A DNA stretch of 64,000 nt, taken from Halalkalicoccus subterraneus. GTDB taxonomy: Archaea; Halobacteriota; Halobacteria; Halobacteriales; Halalkalicoccaceae. Below, piece after piece: positions 1 through 8,962 of this stretch. The first letter of the stretch is position 1. Each line of letters begins with the position of its first letter. The notes beneath the pieces are model-generated. The model worked only from the letters and a program-made list of their open reading frames with translations. It was not told the origin of the DNA and did not search any database. The stretch spans positions 78,105 through 142,104 of the forward strand of contig NZ_RDQG01000006.1 in assembly GCF_003697815.1 (NCBI RefSeq), written 5' to 3'. The translations under genes were made by a program, and so were the position numbers.

Positions 1-186
1 TTCTCGTGGCTCGAAGACGGCCACGACTGCCTGAAGTCGACGGGGTCGTTCGCGGACGACCTCGAACGGCTAAAGGACTTGACGCTGCGCGATCGACTCG
101 GGGAGAACGCCGCCCGGACCAGCGAGCGGTTCGCCCTCTCGGAGACGGCCGGGCAACTGAACGCACTGTACGAGGCGGTGGTCTGA
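1..186 (+). CDS. Glycosyltransferase, C-terminal end only
   Basis: The window opens inside a reading frame that ends with TGA at 184-186, leaving 61 residues. The acidic, helical tail (KDLTLRDRLGENAARTSERF, then LNALYEAVV) is the usual C-terminal end of a GT4-family glycosyltransferase, where residues after the Rossmann domain trim and close the donor site. The stop codon directly abuts the ATG of the next glycosyltransferase (TGAATG), so the two are almost certainly co-transcribed and translationally coupled. The start and the donor-binding domain lie outside the window, so the sugar specificity cannot be judged. Confidence 0.6.
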   Translation, partial: FSWLEDGHDCLKSTGSFADDLERLKDLTLRDRLGENAARTSERFALSETAGQLNALYEAVV

Positions 187-1335
187 ATGCGGATCGGCTT
201 TTTCACCGACAGCTACTTCCCGGAGATCGACGGCGTGACCTACACCATCGACCTCTGGCGCGAACGGCTGGAGGACGCCGGCCACGAGGTGTCCGTCGTC
301 TATCCCGACGGCGATTACGACCCCGACGAGCGCGAGTACCCCGTCGCGTCGCTGCCGAACCCCTTCTATGCCGGTTACAACGTCCCGCTGTTCAGACGCC
401 CCTCGACGCTACCCGAACTCGATATCGTCCACTGTCACGGACCGGCTTCGGTCGGGCTACTGGGGCGCTATTACGCTTACAAACACGATCTACCGTCGAT
501 CTACACGCATCACACACCCCTCGAGGAGTACTTCCACCAGAGCCTCGGCTCGCGGTGTGCGGCGTGGCCGTTGAAAAAGGCCTACGTCCCGCTGGAGAAC
601 GCCTTCCTGCGTAGTTTCGATGTGGTGACCGCCTCGACCGAGCGGATCGACCGTGACGTCGACCACGTGAAACTGCCCGTCGGGATCGACATGGACTTCT
701 TCCAGTCTGCCGAGGAGGACTGGTATCCGGATCGGACCGTGATCGGCTACAGCGGTCGTCTCAGTATGGAGAAAAACGTCAGCGAGCTCCTTCGCCTCGC
801 CGACCGACTGCCGGAGTACGACTTCGTCATCGTCGGCGAAGGGCCCTTCAGGGAGTCCCTCGAACGCGAGGCCCCGGGGAACGTCCAGCTCCGATCGTTC
901 CTTCCGCGCGAGCAACTGCCGGTCTTTTACAGCTCCATCGACGTCTTCGTCACCGCTTCGACCGCCGACACGCTCGGGCTCTCAACGCTGGAGGCGAACG
1001 CCTGTGGGACCCCGGTCGCCGCGGTCGACGCCCCGCCGTTCGACCGCACGATCGAACCCGAAAACGGCGAGCGCTTCGAGCCGGGCGACGTGACCTCGAT
1101 GATCGACTGCGTCGAGCGGTGTCTCGAATCGGACAAGCCGACCCGTGCGGCCGTCGAACGCTACTCGGCCGACCGGACCATCGACCTCCTTGAGTCCCTT
1201 TACTCGAGCATCGCGCCCTCACATTCCCGGTCGACCGACGGCGGTTCGGGTCCGGTCGTCGAACGCGAGACGCTGTTCGATCATCCGGCCTCGCTCGCCC
1301 GGCGCGTTCGAGATCTCCGGGAAAACGCCGATTAA
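187..1335 (+). CDS. GT4-family glycosyltransferase (mannosyltransferase-like)
   Basis: This 382-residue protein has the two-Rossmann GT-B layout of family GT4 enzymes, which transfer a sugar from a nucleotide donor to a lipid- or glycan-linked acceptor at the inner membrane face. The N-terminus (MRIGFFTDSYFPEIDGV) is the glycine-rich acceptor-side start typical of MgtA-like alpha-mannosyltransferases. The second domain carries GYSGRLSMEKN, IVGEGP and the donor-site stretch SYNTAX-like D-T-L-G-L-S-T-L-E-A-N-A-C-G-T-P (about residues 260-276), including the conserved Glu. The ATG follows the previous stop with no gap, which fixes the start and indicates an operon. Family assignment is firm. Mannose specificity is inferred only from N-terminal resemblance. 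Confidence 0.88.
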   Translation: MRIGFFTDSYFPEIDGVTYTIDLWRERLEDAGHEVSVVYPDGDYDPDEREYPVASLPNPFYAGYNVPLFRRPSTLPELDIVHCHGPASVGLLGRYYAYKHDLPSIYTHHTPLEEYFHQSLGSRCAAWPLKKAYVPLENAFLRSFDVVTASTERIDRDVDHVKLPVGIDMDFFQSAEEDWYPDRTVIGYSGRLSMEKNVSELLRLADRLPEYDFVIVGEGPFRESLEREAPGNVQLRSFLPREQLPVFYSSIDVFVTASTADTLGLSTLEANACGTPVAAVDAPPFDRTIEPENGERFEPGDVTSMIDCVERCLESDKPTRAAVERYSADRTIDLLESLYSSIAPSHSRSTDGGSGPVVERETLFDHPASLARRVRDLRENAD

Positions 1336-1447
1336 CCCCTCCATCTCGGCCGGTTGGGTCTGGCCTCGATCGCGTCCTCCTCTCATCACACCGTATATAT
1401 AATCTATCGAAAGGGCTATCCTCCTCGGTCGGTTCCCCACTGTATCG

Positions 1448-2737
1448 ATGAGACGCCGTCGGCTACTTTTGCTTGGATTTCTCGTGCTTGTCGCCAGCTA
1501 TCTGGTGGCCGGCGGCGCGATCGACCTCGTTACGGACTCGACCGAACCCGAGACGCTCGAGCGCGACCAGCTGATCCAGGTCGAGGACGGCGGGAGCTAC
1601 CTGTGGCCCTACACCAGTCGCGATCTGACCACTGAGGGACGGACGCTGGCGATCAACATGATCATCCACGGCGACGACGACCGCGTCCGGCAGGCGCTCG
1701 TCGACAGCTCGGAGCTGGAATGGGAGGAGGCCGATCCGGACGAACAGGACGCCGAAACGGACACCTACGAGGCCGACCCCGAGGAACGAACGATCAGCTG
1801 GGACGACGCCCGTGGTTCGACCCGCTACACCTACATCGACACCGGGCCACACGGCGGGGGCGGAATCTGGTTCGACGAGAGCTATCAGCTCCACGCCGGG
1901 TCGTATCTCGGCAGCCGGTATCATATCAGGGCCTACACGACGACGTGGGACGACTGGACCGCCGTCCAGGCCCACCAGGAGTACTGGGACTGGTTCCGCC
2001 TCCGACACACCGTCACGGACATCCAGGACGCGCGCAACGTCCTCGAAGCCGACTTCATCGACCAGCCGTACGTCAACGAGGTCAGCCGGGAGTACCACGG
2101 GACGACCGGGGGACGAAACGACGGATGGCTGTCCGTCATCAGGCTAGTGACGGTCGTCCCGCTTGCCGCGCTCGGTTTGTTCGGGAGCAGCGTCGAGCGA
2201 ACACGGGCGCTGTGGCGCGAGACGACGCGGCTGCTGCAGTGGGTTCGACGGAACAGCCGCGGGTTCATCCTGGCGGCGGTGCTGGCGGGGCTGTTCCTCG
2301 GCGTTCGAAGTGCCGGCTTGCTCCTCGAGACCACCCTCTCGTGGATCACGCCGAAGGCGTTCGTCGCGATCCTCTACCCGATCCTGGTGGTCGGACTGCC
2401 GCTCGCGGCGGTCGTGTTTAGCCGGCCGCTCGAGACGGCCACCCGATTCGTGCGCCTCCAGTGGGGGATCAGCTGGCTGGGTGAACCACTCCGGCCCCAG
2501 TCGGCCTTCGTCTTCACCGTCGTCGGCCTCGGGCTCGCCTTCATCCTCGACTTCGCGGGGCTCGGAATCTCCGTGTTGCCGATCGAACTCATGCTCCACC
2601 GTCTCGGGCTGTTGTTCGCACTGGGGCTGATCGCGGCCGGTGCCGCCCGAACCGATCTCGAGGGTAACAGTCTCCTCGCCGTCGGCACTATCGGGTGGAT
2701 CGTCGGGCTGGCGATGCCGCTGTTGGGCTATATCTGA
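1448..2737 (+). CDS. Membrane protein with N-terminal anchor and extracytoplasmic domain, function unknown
   Basis: This 429-residue protein belongs to no family I recognise. A hydrophobic segment at about residues 5-24 could be a signal anchor. It is followed by about 200 polar, very acidic residues with many Tyr and Trp, probably outside the cell. From about residue 227 to the end there are roughly six membrane spans. The polar domain followed by a membrane bundle resembles surface-glycan-associated membrane proteins, but no catalytic motif is visible. It follows two glycosyltransferase genes in the same direction, 112 bases downstream, so it may share their role. The ATG at 1448 is preferred because the hydrophobic anchor starts right after it. 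Confidence 0.7.
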   Translation: MRRRRLLLLGFLVLVASYLVAGGAIDLVTDSTEPETLERDQLIQVEDGGSYLWPYTSRDLTTEGRTLAINMIIHGDDDRVRQALVDSSELEWEEADPDEQDAETDTYEADPEERTISWDDARGSTRYTYIDTGPHGGGGIWFDESYQLHAGSYLGSRYHIRAYTTTWDDWTAVQAHQEYWDWFRLRHTVTDIQDARNVLEADFIDQPYVNEVSREYHGTTGGRNDGWLSVIRLVTVVPLAALGLFGSSVERTRALWRETTRLLQWVRRNSRGFILAAVLAGLFLGVRSAGLLLETTLSWITPKAFVAILYPILVVGLPLAAVVFSRPLETATRFVRLQWGISWLGEPLRPQSAFVFTVVGLGLAFILDFAGLGISVLPIELMLHRLGLLFALGLIAAGAARTDLEGNSLLAVGTIGWIVGLAMPLLGYI

Positions 2738-3040
2738 CGCCGACGCGGCGAGGGCTCGACTTGGATCACCCGTTGTGAAACTCCGACTCGGGGTGGAACC
2801 GTCTCTCGATCGAAAACAGGACTTTGACACCCTTTACAGTCGTATTTTATCCATTTCCGATCCGGCCGTCCGGTATGGTAGAGGCAAGATATACCGGCAC
2901 GGGCAAGGCGAGGGGCCTTATCAGTGGGCAGTCGAGGGAGGTGATACAGGACGACGACCCTACCGACGATTTTCGGGATCTGTCCCGCGTCGGCGCTGCA
3001 CTGACACGCAACCGCCTGACGTCCGATACATCATCACATC
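2738..3040. other. Intergenic stretch with a TATA-like element
   Basis: These 303 bases separate the membrane protein from the glutamate-cysteine-ligase-like gene. A T-rich TATA-like element (cgtattttatcc, 2841-2852) sits about 25-30 bases upstream of an ATG at 2875, the spacing of a leaderless haloarchaeal start. The frame from 2875 runs on into the next gene in a different frame and has no recognisable homology. The simpler reading is that the element drives the 3041 gene with a leader of roughly 165 bases. No other gene is visible. Confidence 0.4.
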
Positions 3041-4192
3041 ATGCAACTGAGTCTCGAACTCGAATACTGGACGGTCGATACGACGGGTGCGCTTGCACCC
3101 GCACAGCCGGTCATCGAGCGGATCGACGCTATCGACGCCGAAAGCGCCGATCCCATGCTGGAAGTCGTCACCGAGCCGTGCGACGACGTCGCAGAACTCC
3201 AAGCGGAGGTCACGGAGCGACTCTGCGAGGTGCTGGCGGTCGCCCACGAGGAAGACCGCCGTCTCGTCCCGCTCGCCACGCCGCTCTGTGCCGAGTCGAT
3301 CGATACCAGCGAGTGTCCGCGAACCCGGATCCAGCGACGGGTGCTCGGCGAGGAGTTTGGAAACGCCACGCGCTGTGCGGGCACCCACCTCCACATCGAT
3401 CAGATCTCCGGTTCCGAAACGGACCAGTTGAACCTGCTGACGGCGCTGGATCCCGCCTTCGCGCTCGTCGCGAGTTCCTCCCACGACCGGGGCGAGTACG
3501 TCGCCGGGTGTGCCCGGTCGGCGATCTATCGGCGGGGGTGTTACGGCGACCATCCCGAGCTGGGTCGGCTGTGGCCCTACGCCGGATCCGTCGACGAATG
3601 GGAGGACCGGATCGACCGCACGTTCGATCGGTTCCGCCGGCAAGCGCTGGCAACGGACGTCGACCCGGCGACGTTCGACGACCACTTCGCGCCCGAGGAT
3701 TCACTTTGGACGCCGATCCGGCTCCGTGAGACGTTCGGGACGATCGAGTGGCGCGCCCCGGACGTGACGCTCCCCGTCGAGACGTTACAGCTCGTCAGGG
3801 ACGTTCGGGACGCGATGGATCGGGTCGTCGACCGCGGCCTCGAGATCGGCCACCGGCCCGGGATCGCGGGCGAGCGCGTGACGATCCCGGAGTTCGACCG
3901 GCTCGGGCGCCACGTCCGGACGGCCATGGACTCAGGCATCGAATCGCCTGCAGTCGGCGGCTATCTGGAGGCGATGGGGTTCGACCCTACGGACTACGAT
4001 CCGGTCGCACGGGAGTTCGACGGCGTAACGTCCCTCTCGACGACCGATGCCGAGCGGCTTCGACTCCGCTACGCCGACCGGCTCGAACGCGAGGTCGACG
4101 CACTCGCCACCGAACGGGAGGCAGGACGACCGGCGGTATCCCACACGAAAGACCTGCGCCGCGTCTCGCCGCTTCGCGGTCGCATCAGCTGA
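3041..4192 (+). CDS. Glutamate-cysteine ligase-like protein (GCS2 family)
   Basis: This 383-residue protein belongs to the carboxylate-amine ligase family GCS2, which joins glutamate to cysteine with ATP to give gamma-glutamylcysteine, the main low-molecular-weight thiol of haloarchaea. The evidence is the start L-E-L-E-Y-W-T-V-D (the family's metal-binding Glu motif, here without the usual G-I-E-E-E form), the C-A-G-T-H-L-H-I-D segment near residues 111-119, and the R-E-T-F-G-T-I-E-W-R-A-P-D motif near residues 229-241, typical of the active site. The unusual first motif suggests a paralogue of the housekeeping enzyme, and another amine substrate is possible. It stands alone, followed 77 bases later by a glycosyltransferase. 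Confidence 0.78.
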   Translation: MQLSLELEYWTVDTTGALAPAQPVIERIDAIDAESADPMLEVVTEPCDDVAELQAEVTERLCEVLAVAHEEDRRLVPLATPLCAESIDTSECPRTRIQRRVLGEEFGNATRCAGTHLHIDQISGSETDQLNLLTALDPAFALVASSSHDRGEYVAGCARSAIYRRGCYGDHPELGRLWPYAGSVDEWEDRIDRTFDRFRRQALATDVDPATFDDHFAPEDSLWTPIRLRETFGTIEWRAPDVTLPVETLQLVRDVRDAMDRVVDRGLEIGHRPGIAGERVTIPEFDRLGRHVRTAMDSGIESPAVGGYLEAMGFDPTDYDPVAREFDGVTSLSTTDAERLRLRYADRLEREVDALATEREAGRPAVSHTKDLRRVSPLRGRIS

Positions 4193-4269
4193 TCGCCAGT
4201 CGTAAGACGATCGCTCCGGTCGTCTCCGGTATCGATGTGCGATCGTCCCTCGGATAGGCGTCCGCCCCG

Positions 4270-5241
4270 GTGGCCCACTCGGGCGGGGACAACCCCGTGA
4301 CCGACCCGCTGGTGAGCGTCGTCGTCCCGACGTACGACCGGCTCACGATGGTACGCCGGGCGGTCCGCAGCGTCGCTGCCCAGACCTACTCGCCCGTCGA
4401 GCTGATCGTCGTCGACGACGGCTCGTCGACCCCGATCGACGGTTCGGAGCTCGATGTCTCGGCCTTCAGCGCCTGCCGGCTCCGCCGCCACGATCACACT
4501 CGTGGGGGGAACGCCGCCCGCGCCACGGGCATCGAGGCCGCCCGTGGGGAGTATGTTGCCTTCCTCGACGACGACGATACGTGGGCACCCGAAAAGCTCG
4601 AGCGTCAGGTCGCCGCGTTCGATCGGGTCCCGGCCGACGTCGGCCTCGTCTATACCGGCGTCCGGCAGGTCGACGCCGACGGCCGGACTAACGCGGTTCG
4701 TACCCCTCGAATCGGCGGGGACGTGACCGAGCGCCTGCTGTACTGGAACTTCGTCGGGACGTTTTCGGCCGTGATGATCCGCCACGCCGTGATCGAGCGG
4801 ATCGGGCTCCCCGACGATCGGTTCCCGAGCTGGCAGGACTGGGAGTTCTACCTGCGGATCTCGAGGACGTATCGCTTCGGCGCCGTTCCCGAACCGCTCG
4901 TGGTCCGCCACAACCGTACGGACGATCAGATCAGCCGGGACTACACCCGGAAACGCGACGTGACGGTCCCGCTGTTCGAATCGACGTTCGAACCGCTCGC
5001 GATGGAGTACGGGTCGGGGTGCTGGCGGCGGGTTCGAGCCCGCCTTCGCTACCAGCTCGGCCGCTCGGCGCTTCGGGCCGAACGCTACGACGAGGCCCGC
5101 CGCCAGTTCCTCCGGGCGGTCCGGATCTCCCCCACCGAGTTCGCCGTTTACCCGTATCTCCTGGCGAGCCTCGGCGGCGCGCGGACGTACGAGCCCCTCC
5201 AGCAGGCAAAGCGCCGTCTCGTGCGGTGGCGCGACGGCTGA
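4270..5241 (+). CDS. GT2-family glycosyltransferase
   Basis: This 323-residue inverting GT-A glycosyltransferase should act in the cytosol on surface glycan synthesis. The N-terminal core shows VSVVVPTYDR, then VVDDGSS, a G-G-N-A-A-R-A-T-G donor loop, and F-L-D-D-D-D-T-W, where the acidic triplet binds the metal and nucleotide. A WQDWEFYLRI segment further on is the usual acceptor and catalytic-base region (the ED-type motif). About 70 Arg-rich C-terminal residues look like a helical tail. The start is a GTG at 4270; another in-frame GTG at 4297 (VTDPLVSV) would trim nine residues and gives a more typical N-terminus. There is no transmembrane segment. Confidence 0.87.
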   Translation: MAHSGGDNPVTDPLVSVVVPTYDRLTMVRRAVRSVAAQTYSPVELIVVDDGSSTPIDGSELDVSAFSACRLRRHDHTRGGNAARATGIEAARGEYVAFLDDDDTWAPEKLERQVAAFDRVPADVGLVYTGVRQVDADGRTNAVRTPRIGGDVTERLLYWNFVGTFSAVMIRHAVIERIGLPDDRFPSWQDWEFYLRISRTYRFGAVPEPLVVRHNRTDDQISRDYTRKRDVTVPLFESTFEPLAMEYGSGCWRRVRARLRYQLGRSALRAERYDEARRQFLRAVRISPTEFAVYPYLLASLGGARTYEPLQQAKRRLVRWRDG

Positions 5242-5306
5242 GGCGATCTTTTCGTGTCCCCCATCCCCGTTGGCCGCGCTCACAGAGCGATCCCCGACCG
5301 GCGGTG

Positions 5307-5314
5307 CCTATAAG
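5307..5314 (+). promoter_or_regulatory. TATA-like element of mgtE
   Basis: The sequence cctataag, followed by A-rich gaaaacc, lies about 36 bases upstream of the mgtE ATG. That is suitable for an archaeal TATA box serving a transcript with a leader of about ten bases. The match is by eye only. Confidence 0.35.
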
Positions 5315-5347
5315 AAAACCTTAGTTGCCGCGTCGATCGGGTAGGGT

Positions 5348-6610
5348 ATGGTCGAGGAACTAGCTGCCGTTCAGCAGACCCTGGCGACCTCCTCCACGCC
5401 GGGGGACGAATTCCAGGCCCTGTCGCTTTCGCGCCAACGGGAGGTCTTCTTCCAGCTCCCCGAGACGACCCAACAGCGGGTCGTCGACGATCTCTCCCAG
5501 CAGCACCTGCACCGCTTCGTCCGACATCTCGATCCCGACGAGGCGACCGACGTGCTGGCGTTCGCCGAGGAGGACCGCCAGGAGGCGATCCTCCGTCGGC
5601 TCAACGACGACCGGCGGGAGCGCATCGAGTTTCTCCTCGAGTTCGACCCCGAGAGCGCCGCGGGGCTCATGCACCTCGATTACGTCACCGTTGACAGCCG
5701 GAGTAGCTTCGAGACGGTGACCCAACGCGTTCGGCGCTACGAGGACCGGACGGGCCGGTTTCCCACGATCTTCGTGATGAAACACGGGCGACTGGTCGGC
5801 GAGCTACCCGGGCAGGCGCTGGCGATGGCCACGTTCGATTCCGAGGCGATCACCGACTACGTCAGGGATACGCCGACGACGAGTTTCGACGACGACCAGG
5901 AGGACGTCCTCGAGGTCTTTCGTACGAACCCCGAAAGCCGGGTCGCGGTGCTCGACCCCGAGGACGGCCAGGACACGATTCTGGGCGTCATCTACGCGGA
6001 GGACCTCCTTCGGGTCGTCGAGGAACAGACCGGTCAGACCCTCTATGAGTTCACGGGCGTTACCGAGGAAGAAAGCATCCTCGACGGGCCGCTCTCGAAG
6101 GTCCGCAACCGCTACAAGTGGCTGATCGTCAACCTCGGGACGGCGTTTCTGGCCGCCGCCGTCGTGGGGCTGTTCGAGGATACGATCGCCGCGTTCACGC
6201 TGCTGGCCGTCTACATGCCCGTCGTCGCCGGGATGGGTGGGAACGCCGGTACGCAGTCGATGGCCGTGACGGTTCGTGGCCTCGCGTTCGGCCAGGTGTC
6301 GCTGCCGACCGGCGGTCGCGCGATCCTCAACGAGGTCATTGCCGGGGCTGCAAACGGGACGATCACCGGCCTCCTCGTCGCCGCGATCGCGACGGTGTTC
6401 AACCAGAGTCCGCTGTTGGGGCTGGTCCTCGGTATCGCGATGGTGTTCAACCTCGTCATCGCTGGGTTTTTCGGCACGATCATCCCGCTCGTGCTCGATC
6501 GCCTCGAGATCGACCCCGCGACCTCCGCGACGATCTTCATCACGACCGCGACGGACGTCCTCGGGTTCTTCGTCTTCCTCGGGCTGGCGCAGGTGATCCT
6601 CGGTATCTGA
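5348..6610 (+). CDS. mgtE: Magnesium transporter MgtE
   Basis: This 420-residue protein has the full MgtE order: an N-terminal helical superhelix (about residues 1-125), a pair of CBS domains that sense cytosolic Mg2+ (about 130-255), a plug-helix linker, and a five-helix membrane domain (about 258-420). The signature P-V-V-A-G-M-G-G-N-A-G-T-Q-S lies in the pore region. The essential pore aspartate is present as T-T-A-T-D403-V-L-G-F-F, matching Asp432 of Thermus MgtE. The length is near that of bacterial homologues. It is a single-gene unit with its own TATA-like element. A CNNM/CBS protein at 15.6-16.7 kb is a second likely Mg2+-handling protein in the window. Confidence 0.95.
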   Translation: MVEELAAVQQTLATSSTPGDEFQALSLSRQREVFFQLPETTQQRVVDDLSQQHLHRFVRHLDPDEATDVLAFAEEDRQEAILRRLNDDRRERIEFLLEFDPESAAGLMHLDYVTVDSRSSFETVTQRVRRYEDRTGRFPTIFVMKHGRLVGELPGQALAMATFDSEAITDYVRDTPTTSFDDDQEDVLEVFRTNPESRVAVLDPEDGQDTILGVIYAEDLLRVVEEQTGQTLYEFTGVTEEESILDGPLSKVRNRYKWLIVNLGTAFLAAAVVGLFEDTIAAFTLLAVYMPVVAGMGGNAGTQSMAVTVRGLAFGQVSLPTGGRAILNEVIAGAANGTITGLLVAAIATVFNQSPLLGLVLGIAMVFNLVIAGFFGTIIPLVLDRLEIDPATSATIFITTATDVLGFFVFLGLAQVILGI

Positions 6611-6709
6611 TCCGACGAGGCTCCTGATGCCAGTTTGTTGATCCACTCACGGAAGCGGACGTCGAGTACGGAACTACAAGGAAACGGTTCGTCTTTGAGG
6701 GTGACGCCA

Positions 6710-7282
6710 TCACCCGAGGACGTAATCGAGTTTGGGGTACTTCTCGATCAGGGGCGTTCCGTCGATCTCGTAGCGTTCGATGATCGCGTCGAGCCCGAGG
6801 ATCCGGCCGGCGCCGAAGGCCGCCACGGCGAGGAACACGAGCATGTACGCGAAGTCACCGTTGATCAGGCCGTGAGCGACGTCCCAGTTGGCGAAGTAGA
6901 ACATCACCATCATGAACGCCCCGAAGAACGCTGCCAGACGGGTGAACGCACCCACGAGGAGCCCGAGCCCGATCGCGACCTGACCGAACGGGACGGCGAT
7001 GTCGAGGATCGTGAGCATCCAGCCCGTCTCGCCCATCCAGACGAACAGGTCGACGAGCGGGCCGCCGTTGGCCGGGACCGCCCCGAGGAGATAACCTTGG
7101 GCGCTAAAGGGTTCCGCGCCGAGCAGTTTGTCGAGCCCGGCATAGAGGAACGCAAATCCCATCATGAGCCGGAGCGCGAGGACGAACCAGGCGCTCAGGC
7201 TGTGTGCCCGCCCCCGAAGGGTGATTCCGGCGATGTTGCTCTCGAAGACGTTCACGTCCGATTTGGGGGGTGTGGTCGTCAT
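6710..7282 (-). CDS. DoxX-family membrane protein
   Basis: This 190-residue protein belongs to the DoxX family, related to the membrane subunit of thiosulfate:quinone oxidoreductase and to proteins that work with redox and detoxification enzymes in the membrane. Four hydrophobic helices are visible. The first carries R-L-M-M-G-F-A-F-L-Y-A-G-L-D-K-L, the family hallmark, and the second P-F-G-Q-V-A-I-G-L-G-L-L-V-G. A C-terminal cytosolic tail ends the protein. I chose ATG at 7282 over a GTG three codons upstream because the TATA-like element then lies at a normal distance. Substrate is unknown. The promoter carries a perfect palindrome, so expression is probably controlled. Confidence 0.85.
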   Translation of the reverse strand: MTTTPPKSDVNVFESNIAGITLRGRAHSLSAWFVLALRLMMGFAFLYAGLDKLLGAEPFSAQGYLLGAVPANGGPLVDLFVWMGETGWMLTILDIAVPFGQVAIGLGLLVGAFTRLAAFFGAFMMVMFYFANWDVAHGLINGDFAYMLVFLAVAAFGAGRILGLDAIIERYEIDGTPLIEKYPKLDYVLG

Positions 7283-7318
7283 TTTTATCACTTACAGTTG
7301 TATCATGGCTGGCTACAG

Positions 7319-7356
7319 TAGTATAGAGAACGGACGGTTCTCAGGAACTGAGAACC
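7319..7356 (-). promoter_or_regulatory. DoxX promoter with palindromic operator-like site
   Basis: Read on the minus strand, a TATA-like tctatacta (7319-7327) lies 37 bases before the DoxX ATG. Just upstream is a perfect inverted repeat, GGTTCTCAG-GAA-CTGAGAACC (7336-7356), with nine-base arms and a three-base centre. A dimeric helix-turn-helix regulator bound here would touch the TBP/TFB platform, either as activator or repressor. The palindrome is directly visible; its role is inferred. It could also serve the divergent gene at 7491. Confidence 0.55.
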
Positions 7357-7490
7357 AGAACACGGTGTTTTCACCTCCTCCGTTCTCGTTTGTTGTATTC
7401 TACGGATCCGCCCGACGCTCGGGACGAGAGGGGAAGCTTCCAGCCGCGGAAAGCTCAACCGTTATCGCCTAGAGTTGAGAGGATTCACCG

Positions 7491-8834
7491 ATGAGTAGTG
7501 TCGCGCTCGTAGTTCTGGATACGGTCCGAAAGGACGCGTTCGACCAGCAGTTCGGCTGGCTGTCGGGTCGTCGGTTCGACCACGCCTGGTCGACGGCCAA
7601 GTGGACGATGCCCGCACACGCGTCGTTGTTCACGGGCAAGTACGCGAGCGAAGTCGGGGTCAACGCCAGATCGGAGGGACTCGACTGTCCGGACTCGACG
7701 CTCGCAGAGCGCCTCAGTGCGGCGGGCTACACGACGCGTGCGTTCAGCGCGAACCTCATGGCGTCACCGGTGTTCGGTTTCGATCGCGGGTTCGACTCGT
7801 TCGATGGGACCTGGCGGGTCAATGCCAACAGCAAGGGCCTGTCCGGCTGGCGCGAACTCCTTCAAAACGGCCGTTCGGGCATCGACAGGTATCTCGCGTT
7901 TCTGAAGCTGGCCACGAGCGGCCAGTATCGCATCGGGCCCTCGATCGCAGCCGGACTGCTCAGACGGCTCTCGGACAGTACGTGGCTTCCCGACGGCGGC
8001 GCTCGGAACCGGGACGATGGGGCGACGACGCTGCTTGACTCCCTACAGCAAGATGTCTATTCGGACGCGGATTTTCTCTTCGTGAACCTGATGGAAGCCC
8101 ACGCACCGTACGCGCCGCCGAAGCCCTACCGAACGAGCGGCGATCCCTCATACGACGAGGTCGCGGCGACGCTGACGAGTCACGAACCCGACGCTCGTAT
8201 CATACGAGAGGCGTACGACGGCTCGGTCCGGTATCTCTCCGACCGGTATCGCCAGATATTCGCCGCCCTCAAGCGACGTTTCGAGTACGTCATCACGCTT
8301 GGCGATCACGGGGAGCTGTTCGGCGAACACGGGAGTTGGCGCCACCTTCACGGCGTCTATCCTGAGTTGACGCACGTTCCGCTCGTGATCTCCGGGGCGG
8401 GGCTCTCCGGGACCTGTTCGAAGACGGTGAGCCTTCTCGACGTCCATCGCACGATACTCGACTTGCTGCACGTCGACGGCTCGTCCCGTGGGCAGGTCCT
8501 GCTCGAGGAGGTCGAGGATCGACCGGCGTTCGTCGAGTACGAGGGGCTTCGGACGGCTCGCATCGAGATGATGCGCGAGGCCGGCTACTCCGAGCAGCTG
8601 ATCCGGTCGTACGACCGCCCGTTAGCCGGCCTCGCGATGGACGGTGGCTACTACGGCTACGAAACGCTCGATGGATGGACGGAACACGGAACCCCACCCG
8701 AGAGCGTGAGTGATCCACACGAACAGCTACGAGCGTTTCGCTCGTCGCTCCCGACCCGTTCGACGCCCGATCGAACGGCCACTGACGTGTCCGAGGCGGT
8801 CCAAGCGCGGCTTGAGGACCTCGGCTACGCGTGA
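7491..8834 (+). CDS. Sulfatase-like alkaline-phosphatase-superfamily enzyme, Thr nucleophile
   Basis: This 447-residue protein has the metal site of the alkaline phosphatase superfamily: V-L-D10-T-V-R-K-D15 at the N-terminus and L-G-D-H-G-E-L-F-G-E-H-G near residue 266. At the position where true sulfatases carry C-x-P-S-R it has W-T39-M-P-A-H, so Thr39 is the likely nucleophile and a formylglycine-dependent sulfatase mechanism is unlikely. Enzymes with Thr here are typically phospho-transferases or phosphodiesterases. No signal peptide is seen. The C-terminus is A-R-L-E-D-L-G-Y-A, a tail shared with three other members in this window. Because of its surroundings it probably modifies a surface glycan, but substrate is unknown. 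Confidence 0.8.
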   Translation: MSSVALVVLDTVRKDAFDQQFGWLSGRRFDHAWSTAKWTMPAHASLFTGKYASEVGVNARSEGLDCPDSTLAERLSAAGYTTRAFSANLMASPVFGFDRGFDSFDGTWRVNANSKGLSGWRELLQNGRSGIDRYLAFLKLATSGQYRIGPSIAAGLLRRLSDSTWLPDGGARNRDDGATTLLDSLQQDVYSDADFLFVNLMEAHAPYAPPKPYRTSGDPSYDEVAATLTSHEPDARIIREAYDGSVRYLSDRYRQIFAALKRRFEYVITLGDHGELFGEHGSWRHLHGVYPELTHVPLVISGAGLSGTCSKTVSLLDVHRTILDLLHVDGSSRGQVLLEEVEDRPAFVEYEGLRTARIEMMREAGYSEQLIRSYDRPLAGLAMDGGYYGYETLDGWTEHGTPPESVSDPHEQLRAFRSSLPTRSTPDRTATDVSEAVQARLEDLGYA

Positions 8835-8962
8835 GCGGTCCCTGGATTGAAGCCTCCCGCCACCGACTGCTGTCCCTTGAGGGGGGAGGATCCATGAGGA
8901 CACATAACACGTATCTATACTAGGGTGGAGAGAGAGGTAAAACCACACTATGGGAAACCCCC

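Noticed and set aside
4069..5283. Minus-strand open frame of 404 codons
   Set aside because: Covers the GT2 gene on the other strand, which has clear catalytic motifs. Composition is Arg/Pro/Gly-rich, as expected from a shadow.
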